Below are positions 8,271 through 17,430 of a stretch of 64,000 nucleotides of DNA, one piece after another. A model generated the notes under the pieces. That model searched no databases. It was not told the origin of the DNA and saw nothing but the letters and a program-made list of their open reading frames with translations. The DNA comes from Thermogemmatispora tikiterensis. GTDB lineage: Bacteria; Chloroflexota; Ktedonobacteria; Ktedonobacterales; Ktedonobacteraceae. A program made the translations under genes and the position numbers. Location of the stretch: positions 1,410,955 to 1,474,954 of the forward strand of contig NZ_MCIF01000002.1 in NCBI RefSeq assembly GCF_003268475.1, given 5' to 3'. Every line of letters starts with the position of its first letter. The stretch's first letter is position 1.

Positions 8271-9380
8271 ATGAGCGCAGATCGTCTCTACGCCACTCTG
8301 ATAGAGCTGGTAGGCTTGCCCTCCACCTCAGGCCATGAGGAGCACGTTCGCCAGTACCTTGAGGCCACCTTGCAGGCCCAGGGGTTAACAACCAGTGTTG
8401 ACCCCGCTGGGAATCTGATCGCTCTGCTCCCCGGCCAGGGCCGTCCTGTGCTCCTGAATGCCCATATGGACCGGGTCCCACCGGGGCGAGGGCAGCATCC
8501 GGTCTTGCGTGATGGCGTGCTCTACAGCGATGGCAGCTCTAACCTTGGAGCCGACGACGCCGCTGGCCTGGCCATTATTCTGGAAACACTCAGGCGTCTC
8601 CAGGAGCGCTCGCTTCCCCACCCGCCGATCGTCGCTCTCTTCACTGTCCAGGAGGAAAGCGGCCTGCAAGGAGCCCGCGCCTTTGACCCGATCCCCTGGC
8701 AGGTAAGCGAGGGTATTGTCTTTGACAATGCCTTTGAGGCCGGCGTAGTCGTCTCGCGCGGCGCTCACTATGAAGCCTTCGATGTCGAGATCACTGGACG
8801 CACCGGTCATCCTGGCAAAGATCTGAGTCAGACCGTGAACGCCGTGGAGATTTTCCGCCAGGCGGCCTATCCCCACGGCTCGCTCGCTAATGACCAGACG
8901 CGGATTCTGATCGGACGCATCGAGGGTGGCAGTGCGCGCAACGCCGTTCCTGCTCGTGTACTACTCCAGGGAGAGCTGCGCAGCTTCGAGGGAAGCGAGC
9001 AGATAGAGCGCTACCGTGAACGCCTGCGCAAGGCTTTTGAAGAGAGCGCCCATCAGGCCGGCGGGCGAGCAGAGATACACTTTGTCTCTCATTGCGGCGC
9101 CTACGTTGTTGATGAACAGGAGCCGCTACTGGCCCTCTATCGTCAGGTGCTTGCTGATCGGGGCAAGCAGATCCAGCTGCGTCCCACCTTCATCGGCAGC
9201 GATACGAGCGCTCTGCGCCCGCGCTTACGTGTCTTTACCATCTCCACCGGTGTGGTGAACGAGCATTCTCCCACAGAATATGTGCCGCTCGAACCACTGG
9301 AGCAACTGGTAGAGGACACGCTAGAGGTGCTGCACCGTTGGTCGGGCGCTGGCTCAGCGGCTGACCGAAACCCTGCGTAG
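8271..9380 (+). CDS. M20-family zinc aminopeptidase (PepT-like)
   Basis: The 369-residue protein shows the dinuclear-zinc ligands of clan MH: His65 and Asp67 in NAHMDRV, the bridging Asp95 in LGADDAAG, the general base/ligand pair Glu128-Glu129 in VQEESG, a ligand Asp152 in VFDNAF and a late His in VNEHSPTEY. The lid domain lies at about 170-280. The family removes N-terminal residues from small peptides (tripeptidase PepT) or acts on related amide substrates. No signal peptide is present, so it is cytoplasmic. It is a single transcription unit followed by 231 non-coding bases. The exact substrate cannot be read from sequence. Confidence 0.85.
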   Translation: MSADRLYATLIELVGLPSTSGHEEHVRQYLEATLQAQGLTTSVDPAGNLIALLPGQGRPVLLNAHMDRVPPGRGQHPVLRDGVLYSDGSSNLGADDAAGLAIILETLRRLQERSLPHPPIVALFTVQEESGLQGARAFDPIPWQVSEGIVFDNAFEAGVVVSRGAHYEAFDVEITGRTGHPGKDLSQTVNAVEIFRQAAYPHGSLANDQTRILIGRIEGGSARNAVPARVLLQGELRSFEGSEQIERYRERLRKAFEESAHQAGGRAEIHFVSHCGAYVVDEQEPLLALYRQVLADRGKQIQLRPTFIGSDTSALRPRLRVFTISTGVVNEHSPTEYVPLEPLEQLVEDTLEVLHRWSGAGSAADRNPA

Positions 9381-9509
9381 TCGGGTCCAGAGCAGCAGAA
9401 GCCAAGGCAGAGCCGAACAAGCCGGGTCCCGCTCAGAGAGGGCCTTGGTCAGAGGTTGCCTGTCGAGTCGATCAATTGGGCAGCGGCGCACACTCACCTG
9501 CACACAAGG

Positions 9510-9528
9510 CCGGTCTGGCCTAGACCGG
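9510..9528. promoter_or_regulatory. Inverted repeat upstream of the rhomboid gene
   Basis: CCGGTCT and AGACCGG flank five bases. The right half contains GGCCTAGACC, one base away from a GGTCTAGACC-type HutC operator. It sits about 85 bases before the GTG start. A regulatory role is only a possibility. Confidence 0.25.
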
Positions 9529-9611
9529 TCGACGCACGTCACCTGAAGCACTGATGGCCCGTGAATCGTATTGGAGCATAGTAACCTACAGGTTGAAGGA
9601 GGAGGCCGCAG

Positions 9612-10391
9612 GTGATACCCTTCCAGGACTTCCCAGGGCCACGCCGACATATGCCCTGGATGACATGGGGTCTGATCCTGGTCAATATACTGATTTTTCT
9701 CTATGAACTTTCCCTCGGGAATCGCGTAGATGAGCTGATTTTCGCCTATGGAGTGGTACCCGTCGCCTTATTACACGGCATTCCTCAGACCGCCCTTGTG
9801 CAAGCTCACCTTGCTTTCCAGACTCCCCAGCCAGTCTACTTCACCCTGATTACATCTCAATTTCTGCACGCCGGCTGGTTGCACATCGGCGGCAATATGC
9901 TCTTCCTCTATGTTTTCGGCGATAACGTGGAAGACCGTCTTGGGCACTTTCCTTATCTCTGCTTCTACCTGCTCTGCGGCATCGTCGCCGGCCTCGTCCA
10001 GGCTGTGGCTTTTCCCGACTCAACGGTCCCCAGCATTGGGGCCAGCGGCGCCATCGCTGGCGTGCTGGCAGCCTATCTGGTTCTTTTCCCCCTGGCAGGT
10101 GTGCGCACGGTCATCTTCATCTTCTTTTTCTTCACCATCGTGACACTGCCAGCGATTGTACTCATTGGCCTCTGGTTTGTGCTGCAGCTTTTCGATGGTG
10201 TGGCCTCACTGGCCCAGGTGCAACAGGGCATGGGCGGCGTCGCTTATCTGGCCCACGTTGGCGGCTTCCTGACTGGCCTGATCATCACGCTCATCCTGCG
10301 CCCCTGGCTCAAGCCACCAGCTTCTATCAGCTATCCCTCCTATCCCTACCACCCCTACTCACGCGAGAACGACTATCGCCGCTGGTGGTAA
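9612..10391 (+). CDS. Rhomboid-family intramembrane serine protease
   Basis: The 259-residue polytopic membrane protein has the rhomboid catalytic dyad: Ser145 in GASGAIAG and His215 in YLAHVGGFLTG. The structural Asn95 is in HIGGNMLFLYVFG. About six to seven hydrophobic helices are visible, with a Tyr/Pro-rich tail (SYPSYPYHPY). Rhomboids cleave transmembrane substrates within the membrane. The start is GTG at 9612, chosen because a strong AGGAGG ribosome site lies about eight bases upstream. It is monocistronic; the substrate is unknown. Confidence 0.92.
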   Translation: MIPFQDFPGPRRHMPWMTWGLILVNILIFLYELSLGNRVDELIFAYGVVPVALLHGIPQTALVQAHLAFQTPQPVYFTLITSQFLHAGWLHIGGNMLFLYVFGDNVEDRLGHFPYLCFYLLCGIVAGLVQAVAFPDSTVPSIGASGAIAGVLAAYLVLFPLAGVRTVIFIFFFFTIVTLPAIVLIGLWFVLQLFDGVASLAQVQQGMGGVAYLAHVGGFLTGLIITLILRPWLKPPASISYPSYPYHPYSRENDYRRWW

Positions 10392-10544
10392 GCTGAAGCC
10401 GGGGCAACAACACCTTCCATTGGAAGCTTCGCTCAGATCCCCTTACCGAGCATGCGCTCTGGAATGACGCAAGCAGAGTCTTGCCAGAGAGAGGCCAGAG
10501 CGCATGCTTGGGAGTTTCCTCCTGGCATCCAGGCCCCTCAGCAC

Positions 10545-11591
10545 TTAGCGTTTTTCCGTCTCCTCTTCCGCCTGACGCAGAGGCAGCTCCAGGAGCTGCT
10601 CCTCTATCTCACGCCAGGCGGCCTCTTGCGCTTCGTAGAGCGATAATGAGCGACCTGCCGCGCTGGCTTCCTCCACCTTGCGGCTGACATATCTCCTGAA
10701 ATTTTGAAGATATGGCAATTGCTCAGTATAGAGAGGCATCAGACGCAGTTCGACATCGCTATGGCTGTAGAAGGCTTCGGGACGAAAGCAGAGAGACATC
10801 AGCTGGGCATAGCGCTCAATCAAGGACTGTTGGGTCTGGGTAAAAGCATGAGGGAAAGCGCTAGAGACAATGAGGCAGCCAGCGACACGCGTCTGCCAGA
10901 GAATGGGACAGGCCACGGCGCTCTGCTCATGCTCGACCCAGTGAGCGGCGAAGAGACTGTACTCTTCATCACGGCTCGGAATAGTCACCAGCCGGCAATG
11001 GGTCACAGCAGCTCCAGCTAGGGACTCTGCTCCCAGGAAAATCGCCTGTTGGCTGAGATCGCGTGGCCAGGGAGGATTGCCACGTCCAACAATCTCACGC
11101 AGGCTACGCACCTTCCGCCCCGACGCTGGCGGCGGCATACAACGCGCCACCGTCACAGCCAGACCTCGCTGCTCAGGATCAAGCTGCCTGAGCATTTGCT
11201 GCAACAGGAGATCGTAGAGTGCATCTGGATAGAGAGAAGGGGGCGTTGTCGTATACATGCTGAGGGCTCGCACGTAAACCTCGACAGGTGGCGCCGGCAG
11301 CACTGCTGGGGCAGAGGCCTCCGTAGACTGCTCCAGCAGCTTCGGGAAGTCGTTGGCCAGCAGACGCATCAACTCGGGGTAGACTTCGCGCGGCACCGCC
11401 TTCAGCAAGCGCCGGATATTATCCTCTCGCGGCTGCACTACACCTCGCGCCCAGCGCCTGAGCGTAATTGGCTGTACCCCCATCTCTTGCGCAAGCCGCC
11501 TCTCCAGCTGAATGTCTTCAATAAGCTGACTCAACAGTTCCTGCCAGGTTTGCAAGCGTCTTCCCTTCCCATAGCGTTCCTGAAATATCAT
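10545..11591 (-). CDS. HTH plus GAF-type sensor regulator
   Basis: The 348-residue protein begins with a lambda-repressor-like helix-turn-helix (about 20-65; LAQEMGVQPITLRRWARG). A linker follows, then a segment of about 150 residues (about 130-290) with GAF-like character (CPILWQTRVAGCLIVSS). The C-terminus is acidic and helical (EIEEQLLELPLRQAEEE). I infer a transcription factor that senses a small ligand through the GAF region. It is a lone gene that ends convergently to nothing obvious. The HTH assignment is firmer than the GAF assignment. It contains no kinase or nuclease motif. Confidence 0.65.
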   Translation of the reverse strand: MIFQERYGKGRRLQTWQELLSQLIEDIQLERRLAQEMGVQPITLRRWARGVVQPREDNIRRLLKAVPREVYPELMRLLANDFPKLLEQSTEASAPAVLPAPPVEVYVRALSMYTTTPPSLYPDALYDLLLQQMLRQLDPEQRGLAVTVARCMPPPASGRKVRSLREIVGRGNPPWPRDLSQQAIFLGAESLAGAAVTHCRLVTIPSRDEEYSLFAAHWVEHEQSAVACPILWQTRVAGCLIVSSAFPHAFTQTQQSLIERYAQLMSLCFRPEAFYSHSDVELRLMPLYTEQLPYLQNFRRYVSRKVEEASAAGRSLSLYEAQEAAWREIEEQLLELPLRQAEEETEKR

Positions 11592-11940
11592 TAGAGCACT
11601 TTATCGAGAGAATCGATTGATCTACGTCTCAACTCAAAGAGGAAGTGCTGTTTCGTGACAGCTCTTCTATGATAGCATATCCCCCCATTGAACAACAATC
11701 TCCCATGCAAATATTAGAGAATATTACTATGAGGAATGGAGAGGACCAAAGGGAAGCTGCGCGTTATTGCCGCAGGCAATCAACCGTCACACTATCAGAG
11801 CTGAACCATTTGCCCACGAGAAAGAGCGCGACTCAGCTCCCGGCACTGAGCGGAGCGCAGCAGCCGTTCCTTGGTGGCAGAGGAACCCGATCAGGTTAGC
11901 CGCGGACTGAGAGCGCCTGGTATCTAAGATTTTCTGATCA
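11592..11940. other. Intergenic region between divergent genes
   Basis: Holds no ORF with credible composition. Promoters for the HTH-GAF gene (minus) and the mannosyltransferase gene (plus) must lie here, but I see no clear -35/-10 pair. Confidence 0.3.
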
Positions 11941-13410
11941 ATGAGGGTACTCATGCTTCTTCGCTCACTACGTTCTCATCGCCCAAGACGGGATCAGCTG
12001 AGCCAGCCTCTGACTCAAGACGAGGCTGCGCAGCAGATCTTGCCAACGCCTGAATCCGCTACTGATGAGCAAGGGCATCTCGCGCCTGGCCTGCACCTTG
12101 CGAATAAGGAGGAGAAGCAGGAAGCCTCAACCCCGTCCCGCAGCCTTGCTTTAAGGGAATTGGCCACAACAGGAGGCGAGAACAGGCTGTCCGAGCAGGA
12201 ACAGCTCACCAGCGCTGAGGCAGGCCACAACAAGGAGCAGACGGCGAAGGCGACCACGGCTCTCCTCTCTACCTGGCTCGTCGCCATTCAGCAGGTCCTA
12301 CCGATCTACAGCGCTACCCACCTGCTCTATTTGCTGCTGAGCTATATTGCTTTTCTTTTCCCTGGCGACTCCAGCAGCACCAGCGGCCCTGTTCTAGGGG
12401 CCATGATCAACAGCTGGAGGCACTGGGACACTGGCCATTTCATCACCATCGCTCTACATGGTTATAGCGACTGGTGGCGTACGGCCTTCTTTCCCCTCTA
12501 TCCGCTCCTCATTCGCCTGGTCAACTATCTGGCAGATAATCCAGTGCTGGCGGGTCTGGTCGTCTCAAATCTGGCGGGCTTTGGTGTCCTGGTACTGTTA
12601 TACCGCCTGGTCACCGAGGACTTTGACGACGAACTAGCCAGCCGCACTGTGCTCTATTATGCAATGTTTCCTATGGCCTTCTTTCTGGCAGCCGCCTATA
12701 GTGAATCACTCTTTATGCTTCTTTCTCTTCTCTGTTTCTATAGCACACGGCGTGGACGCTGGTGGCAGGCCGCGCTCTGGGGCGGCCTGACCAGCCTGAC
12801 GCGTGCCACCGCTATTCCGCTGCTCATCCCTTTTGTCTACGAATATCTGCGCCAGCATCATTTTCGTCTGCGCGAGTTCCGTCTCGATGTCCTCAGCATC
12901 CTTGGCATTCCCAGCGGTCTCGCCTTATTCGCCGGCTATTGCTATCTGCGTTTTCACGATCCGCTGGCCTTTTCTCACGCGGAATCGGTCTGGCAGCGCA
13001 GTCTCCAACCTCCCTGGTTCGCTTTTAGCGCGACCATTGCCGCCCTCGTTCAGGACTCCAGCCACCTTGACTTTATTACTATCCATCGCGTCATCGACCT
13101 GACGCTGCTGACTGCGGTGCTGGCCCTGGTGGTGCTCCTTTTTGTAGGGCCCTGGCGCCTGCGCGGTCCTCTTGCACCCACTTACACGCTCTATACTGTT
13201 GGAGCCTTCATCTTCTTCCTGCTGGTTCCTGCGGTGGGGCGCTATCCCACCATGTCGATGCCGCGCTTCTCCCTGGCCCTCTTCCCGGCCTTCATAGTGC
13301 TGGCACGCCTCGGCAAGAGTGAAAGCTTCCGCCTTCATTACCTGATGATCTCTGGGGGATTGCTCACCTTCTCGGTGCTCCAGTTTCTCATCGGCCAGTG
13401 GGCCGGCTAG
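11941..13410 (+). CDS. PIG-V-like integral membrane mannosyltransferase
   Basis: The 489-residue protein has a hydrophilic N-terminal stretch of about 100 residues followed by nine or more hydrophobic helices. The family pattern is visible: WDTGHFITIALHGY with an acidic catalytic-type Asp, FFPLYPLLIR, AAAYSESLFML and LTRATAIPLL. Bacterial members of the PIG-V/Mannosyl_trans2 group transfer mannose from polyprenyl-phosphate donors to extracytoplasmic acceptors. Acceptor and donor here are unknown. The translation start is uncertain: an internal ATG at 11953 is equally possible and neither has a strong ribosome site. The long soluble N-terminus is unusual for the family. Confidence 0.75.
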   Translation: MRVLMLLRSLRSHRPRRDQLSQPLTQDEAAQQILPTPESATDEQGHLAPGLHLANKEEKQEASTPSRSLALRELATTGGENRLSEQEQLTSAEAGHNKEQTAKATTALLSTWLVAIQQVLPIYSATHLLYLLLSYIAFLFPGDSSSTSGPVLGAMINSWRHWDTGHFITIALHGYSDWWRTAFFPLYPLLIRLVNYLADNPVLAGLVVSNLAGFGVLVLLYRLVTEDFDDELASRTVLYYAMFPMAFFLAAAYSESLFMLLSLLCFYSTRRGRWWQAALWGGLTSLTRATAIPLLIPFVYEYLRQHHFRLREFRLDVLSILGIPSGLALFAGYCYLRFHDPLAFSHAESVWQRSLQPPWFAFSATIAALVQDSSHLDFITIHRVIDLTLLTAVLALVVLLFVGPWRLRGPLAPTYTLYTVGAFIFFLLVPAVGRYPTMSMPRFSLALFPAFIVLARLGKSESFRLHYLMISGGLLTFSVLQFLIGQWAG

Positions 13411-13564
13411 AGCAGGCTTCTTATCGACTACCAGCGCTAGCGCTCGCCAGTCCATAGCAGACCTGGTTCAGGCACAAGGCATTTGTGCCACATCAGGACA
13501 AAGGCGGCAAGGCAAGGGCGACGTGCCACGATGGCTTTGTTCAGGGCGCTCAGGATGGCTGCCA

Positions 13565-14260
13565 TCACTGCTCTTTCTCAATAGTGATCCAGCCATGCTT
13601 GAGCGCATAGACAACCGCCGCAGTGCGATCATTAACAGCCAGTTTCTTCAGGATTGAAGTAATATGATTCTTGACGGTCTGATCACTGATCTTGAGCACC
13701 TTGGCGATCTCCTTGTTACTACGCCCACGGGCAATATGGTCAAGAATTTCGATCTCGCGGCTGGACAGCGGTGACGGCTCCTTCTGCGTGTTGTCGACTT
13801 CTTCTTCTTCCTCGTTGAGGGCCCGGAATGAGGCCAAGACACGCGAGGCAATCTGCGGCCTGGAGAGCACATCATCGTTCATCAGATACTCGCCGCGACT
13901 GACCTTGCGCACCGCATCCCGCAGCTCTTCCAGGCCGATATCACGTGTATAGTAAGCTGCGGCGCCGACCTTGATCGACTGGAAGAGATCCTCCTCGTTC
14001 TCAGCGGGAGTGAGCATAATCATCGCGACATGCGGTGCAACCCGTCGCACCTGGCGAGCAATCTCCAGCGGATCAGCACAGGTCAGACCGGTATCGATCA
14101 AGGCGACGTCGAGTTGACCGTCGCCCGCGATCGCCAAAATCTCGGCGGGATCGGTCGTCTCGCCGACAATCTCACAATCCCCCATGCGTTCCAGGGTAGC
14201 GTGAATACCTATGCGCAGCAACGGCTGCTCTTCAACAATCAGCACACGTATTGTCTCCAT
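13565..14260 (-). CDS. LuxR-type response regulator with an atypical receiver
   Basis: The 231-residue protein has an N-terminal receiver (1-120) and a C-terminal LuxR helix-turn-helix (about 165-225; SSREIEILDHIARGRSNKEI). The phospho-acceptor is Asp56 (VALIDTGLT) and Thr84 is present. The acidic pair is E-E-Q rather than D-D, and the conserved lysine is replaced by Arg106 (AYYTRDIG). Phosphorylation may therefore be weak or absent. No histidine kinase is adjacent. Three GTACTA-type direct repeats lie 170-230 bases upstream of its start. Confidence 0.88.
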   Translation of the reverse strand: METIRVLIVEEQPLLRIGIHATLERMGDCEIVGETTDPAEILAIAGDGQLDVALIDTGLTCADPLEIARQVRRVAPHVAMIMLTPAENEEDLFQSIKVGAAAYYTRDIGLEELRDAVRKVSRGEYLMNDDVLSRPQIASRVLASFRALNEEEEEVDNTQKEPSPLSSREIEILDHIARGRSNKEIAKVLKISDQTVKNHITSILKKLAVNDRTAAVVYALKHGWITIEKEQ

Positions 14261-14432
14261 CCAGCTTGCGGCAGTCCCCCCACAGAGAAGGACTCCCCTC
14301 CTCCTTCCGGCTCTACAGCGTTAATATTTCTTTTCAAGCCTGTCCCGTCCTCTGGCCAGCCCTTTCGGCGGAGGCAAGGCTCGCAGGCTATCAGTGGTCT
14401 GAGGTTAGCCCACGCTCTTCCCCCGCCCAACG

Positions 14433-14489
14433 GTACTATTCTACCCCGGTGGTCTAGTCAAAAGTACTATTCTCAAGAAGAAAGTACTA
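14433..14489. promoter_or_regulatory. Three direct repeats (GTACTATTCT type) in a divergent intergenic region
   Basis: GTACTATTCT occurs at 14433-14442 and 14464-14473, and the truncated GTACTA at 14484-14489. Spacings are 31 and 20 bp, close to three and two helical turns. Between the first two lies TGGTCTAGTCA (14450-14460), one base from the operator word found before the GntR and chitinase genes. The array sits between the response regulator and the L,D-transpeptidase gene. The rest of 14261-14788 shows nothing else. Confidence 0.45.
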
Positions 14490-14788
14490 GGCATGGCCAT
14501 TTTCACGCTGGCGCACCTTGGGGCTTACACTCATGGGGATGCCTGCGGGTCCCAGACTGGTCAGGCCGCTTTCTCCTCCAGAAGGGGATAAGAATCAGGT
14601 TCCTGAAATGAAGTAGCCTTGTTCCGCGTTTTTCTCAATAGGCGTAGTATGATGAAGGGGAGTAGCGAGAGAACAGCCCTGCCAAGGTGTTCCAGGCTAT
14701 CCTGTCTAGCCAGCATCCCTGGTCACAACTCACCCTTTTCAAGGATGAAAGAAGAGCAAACAGCATGCAGAAAAAACGAGGAAGGGCC

Positions 14789-15922
14789 ATGAAACGGGCA
14801 GCCACAGAGGTTCTCACTTTTCGGCCTCAGTCCCAGAGGCACATGGCAGGAAGGTTGCTGCTGACCGCATTTGCTCTGGTTGGCCTGCTGCTGTTGAGCG
14901 CCTGCGGTTCCAACAGCCCCAGCGTGCTGGCCAGCGGACCCAGGACTGTGCCCACACCGTCCATCTCTCCAACGCTGCAAAATGAGGGGCAGATGGCTCT
15001 GGAGACCTTTCAGCAATGGATTGATCTGATGCAGCAAAATGGTGGAGAGGTGACAACCTATCAGCAGCAGTACCAGAGTGATCAGCAGGCTCTGCAACAG
15101 GCCCAGACAGCCAGCGCCTATAGCCGGGCGTTGACCACCTTAAAGGAGCATATCAACGCTATTCAGATTCCGGCGATGAAGGCTGAGAGCACCCATCTCC
15201 AGCAGCAGCTGGCTCAGGAGGTCAGCGCCTGGGGAAAAGAGCATACCTATCACGATAGTTACAATAACCAGACCTACCCACTGGGCTATGAATACGGTCC
15301 TCAAGGCATTGGCGGTAGCGAGTGGCTCGGTGAAGAGCTGAGTCAGGCTCAGACGTTGGCCGACTACCAGCAGGTGGTTGAGGACCTACAGATGTGGTTG
15401 ACAAATTTCGAGGCGATGAAGGCCAACTTTAGTGATAAGACACCCTATAACCAACCTCACCAAACCGATCTGGAGCTGATGCGTCACTATGGCTATATGG
15501 ATGAGCGGGTAGTGGTGGTCTCGCTTAGCGAGCAGGCCCTGCGGGCTTACGATCACGGCAAGCTGGTCAAAGCCTTCCTGGTAACTACTGGCCAGCCCGA
15601 CCTGCCGACGCCTCCAGGCACCTGGTGGATTGAAGGCAAACAGCATCCGACCGTCTTCAAGTCAAGCGAGCCCAAAGGTTCACCATACTGGTATCCCGAT
15701 ACGCCGATCAACTACGCCATGCAGTATCATAGCAATGGGTACTTCCTGCATGACGCCTGGTGGCGCGCCGACTTTGGCCCGGGTACTAATTTCCCCCACC
15801 AGGACCCAACCGGCGACCCCTTCGCGGGCCAAGGCTCGCATGGCTGTGTCAATATGTCGACCGATAACGCCGCCTGGCTCTATAACTTTGTGAGCCTGTA
15901 TACACCAGTGCTGATCTACTAG
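14789..15922 (+). CDS. L,D-transpeptidase (YkuD) lipoprotein
   Basis: A lipoprotein signal (RLLLTAFALVGLLLLSACG) shows anchoring outside the membrane. A helical, Gln-rich region of about 170 residues follows. The C-terminal YkuD domain carries the catalytic motif SHGCVNM with the nucleophilic Cys, and upstream His residues in GYFLHDAWW. These enzymes make 3-3 peptidoglycan crosslinks or attach proteins to the wall. I chose ATG 14789 because GAGGAAGG lies just upstream; in-frame starts at 14765 (ATG) and 14687 (GTG) are also open. The gene is monocistronic. Confidence 0.9.
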   Translation: MKRAATEVLTFRPQSQRHMAGRLLLTAFALVGLLLLSACGSNSPSVLASGPRTVPTPSISPTLQNEGQMALETFQQWIDLMQQNGGEVTTYQQQYQSDQQALQQAQTASAYSRALTTLKEHINAIQIPAMKAESTHLQQQLAQEVSAWGKEHTYHDSYNNQTYPLGYEYGPQGIGGSEWLGEELSQAQTLADYQQVVEDLQMWLTNFEAMKANFSDKTPYNQPHQTDLELMRHYGYMDERVVVVSLSEQALRAYDHGKLVKAFLVTTGQPDLPTPPGTWWIEGKQHPTVFKSSEPKGSPYWYPDTPINYAMQYHSNGYFLHDAWWRADFGPGTNFPHQDPTGDPFAGQGSHGCVNMSTDNAAWLYNFVSLYTPVLIY

Positions 15923-16231
15923 CCTGTCCTTGCCCTCCGCCACCGCTATCTCTGGTGGTCAGGCGTCAATGAGTAGGACCTGCCAGGGAAGCGGACTGGC
16001 GGAGAGCAGTACGGCGGGGGGTAGGGACCAGATTGGGACCAGACCACCAGGCGTCTATCGGGATAGCTGGCAATCAATGACTCACAGCAGAGCGAGAGAG
16101 AAGAAACGAGGCATGCTTATGGTCTCAGCATGGAGACCTGGCCCCCTCGCCTCTTCTCTCTCGCTTTGTGCTGAGAGAGAGAGAGAGAGAGAGACTTGCC
16201 TGTGCCAGGCTGAGTGAGCAGAACTGGCTGG
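15923..16231. other. Convergent intergenic region with a GA microsatellite
   Basis: An uninterrupted GA tract of about 22 bases lies at 16173-16194. A pyrimidine-rich stretch just before it (about 16150-16164) could pair with it. No gene or clear terminator was found. Confidence 0.6.
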
Positions 16232-17152
16232 CTAACGCGGTGTCACCACGGCGCTGAAATCGTTGTTGGCTCGCCACATGGCGGCGAACATATTGTAGGT
16301 CATACGCGTGAAGTTGGCCGGAGAGGAGTCGACTGTATAGACATACTGGCTATCTCCACCGCGGACGACAAAGATATGGCCGCCGGGGAAATAGTAGCTG
16401 TCGCGGATGCTGACGATGACAGGCGTGCCACTGTTAGCAATGGAAATGATATCCTGTAGGGTGCGCGTATGACTCAGGCTCGCATTGAAGTTGAAATAGT
16501 TGGCCGTCATAGCGATCCCCTCCTCCCTGAGCAAGCCCAGCTGCACATCCCAGACACCGAGCTGTAGCTCGACCTGCAGCACGTCGGCGGCAATGAGATG
16601 GCGACCATAGGCGTTCATCACCTCCTCCAGAGCAATCCCTGAGCAGGAGGAGTAAGACCAGACCTGCCACTGGTAGTCAGTATAGTACTGGCTGCGCGAG
16701 GCCGAGTCGACGCGGACGATGCGCGCACTGGCTGTGTCGGGTAGAGGATGGGGCGCAGTCTGCAGGTCCATTGTTGAGGATGCAGAGAAGAAGCTGAATG
16801 TAGCGGTCAGACTGCGGAAAGTGTCGCGCACAATCCCTCCCTGACTTGCCAGGGCCAGGCCCAACATGAGCAGGAGACCCAGGGAAACCAGCATGCGCCA
16901 GCGGCGATACCACGAAGGAGGGAGGACAAAGCCCGGCAGCGGCTGAGCCTTTTCGAGGGAGACCAACGCCCCCTCCTGCGCGGGCAGGACGACGCTGACT
17001 TGCTGCTCTTCACAGGCGACGACCAACGAGCGACCGCCAGTCGCCTCTGCTCGCCTGGAGCGCCGATACTGATGCAGCGCCCACAGTCCCAGACCGACCA
17101 GCAGTAAGATCAGGCAGCCAACCACCAGCGCCATCACTATTGAAGAGAGCAT
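16232..17152 (-). CDS. Membrane-anchored papain-fold (C39-like) cysteine peptidase-type protein
   Basis: The 306-residue protein has two hydrophobic segments (about 5-28 and 85-105), then an extracytoplasmic domain. The domain shows the C39/papain-like order: Cys in YSSCSGIALEEVMNAYG, His in FPGGHIFVVRGG, and Asp in VYTVDSS. This arrangement suits thiol peptidases or transglutaminase-like enzymes anchored at the cell surface. No double-glycine peptide substrate or ABC transporter is adjacent, so I do not assign bacteriocin processing. The substrate is unknown. It converges on the L,D-transpeptidase gene. Confidence 0.7.
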   Translation of the reverse strand: MLSSIVMALVVGCLILLLVGLGLWALHQYRRSRRAEATGGRSLVVACEEQQVSVVLPAQEGALVSLEKAQPLPGFVLPPSWYRRWRMLVSLGLLLMLGLALASQGGIVRDTFRSLTATFSFFSASSTMDLQTAPHPLPDTASARIVRVDSASRSQYYTDYQWQVWSYSSCSGIALEEVMNAYGRHLIAADVLQVELQLGVWDVQLGLLREEGIAMTANYFNFNASLSHTRTLQDIISIANSGTPVIVSIRDSYYFPGGHIFVVRGGDSQYVYTVDSSPANFTRMTYNMFAAMWRANNDFSAVVTPR

Positions 17153-17430
17153 AGAGCAACCTCACGCTGCGCAAAGAATGAGGCTTAATCTTGAAATTAG
17201 TATAGCTCAGCGAGAGACGATGAGGCGACTCTTCTAGGAAAAACAGCCCGATCGTGCTAGTGTCTTTTGTGGTCGGCTTCCCTTCTCTGCCGTTATTGGC
17301 TATACCTGACCACACTGGCCATCGCTGCGACTAGCGCCTGGCCCCGCTCTTCCCCAGGCTGGTAGATGAGCGGAGCCAGGACAAAAGCAGCTATGGGCGT
17401 AGCCTGGGCTAGCGCTTCCTTCCTTGCTTC

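Noticed and set aside
9517..9526. GGCCTAGACC as a third DasR-type operator
   Set aside because: One core base differs and the downstream rhomboid gene has no link to amino sugars; the flanking CCGGTCT/AGACCGG symmetry explains it better.
17010..17315. Frame upstream of the papain-fold protein
   Set aside because: It overlaps the real gene in another frame and has random composition.
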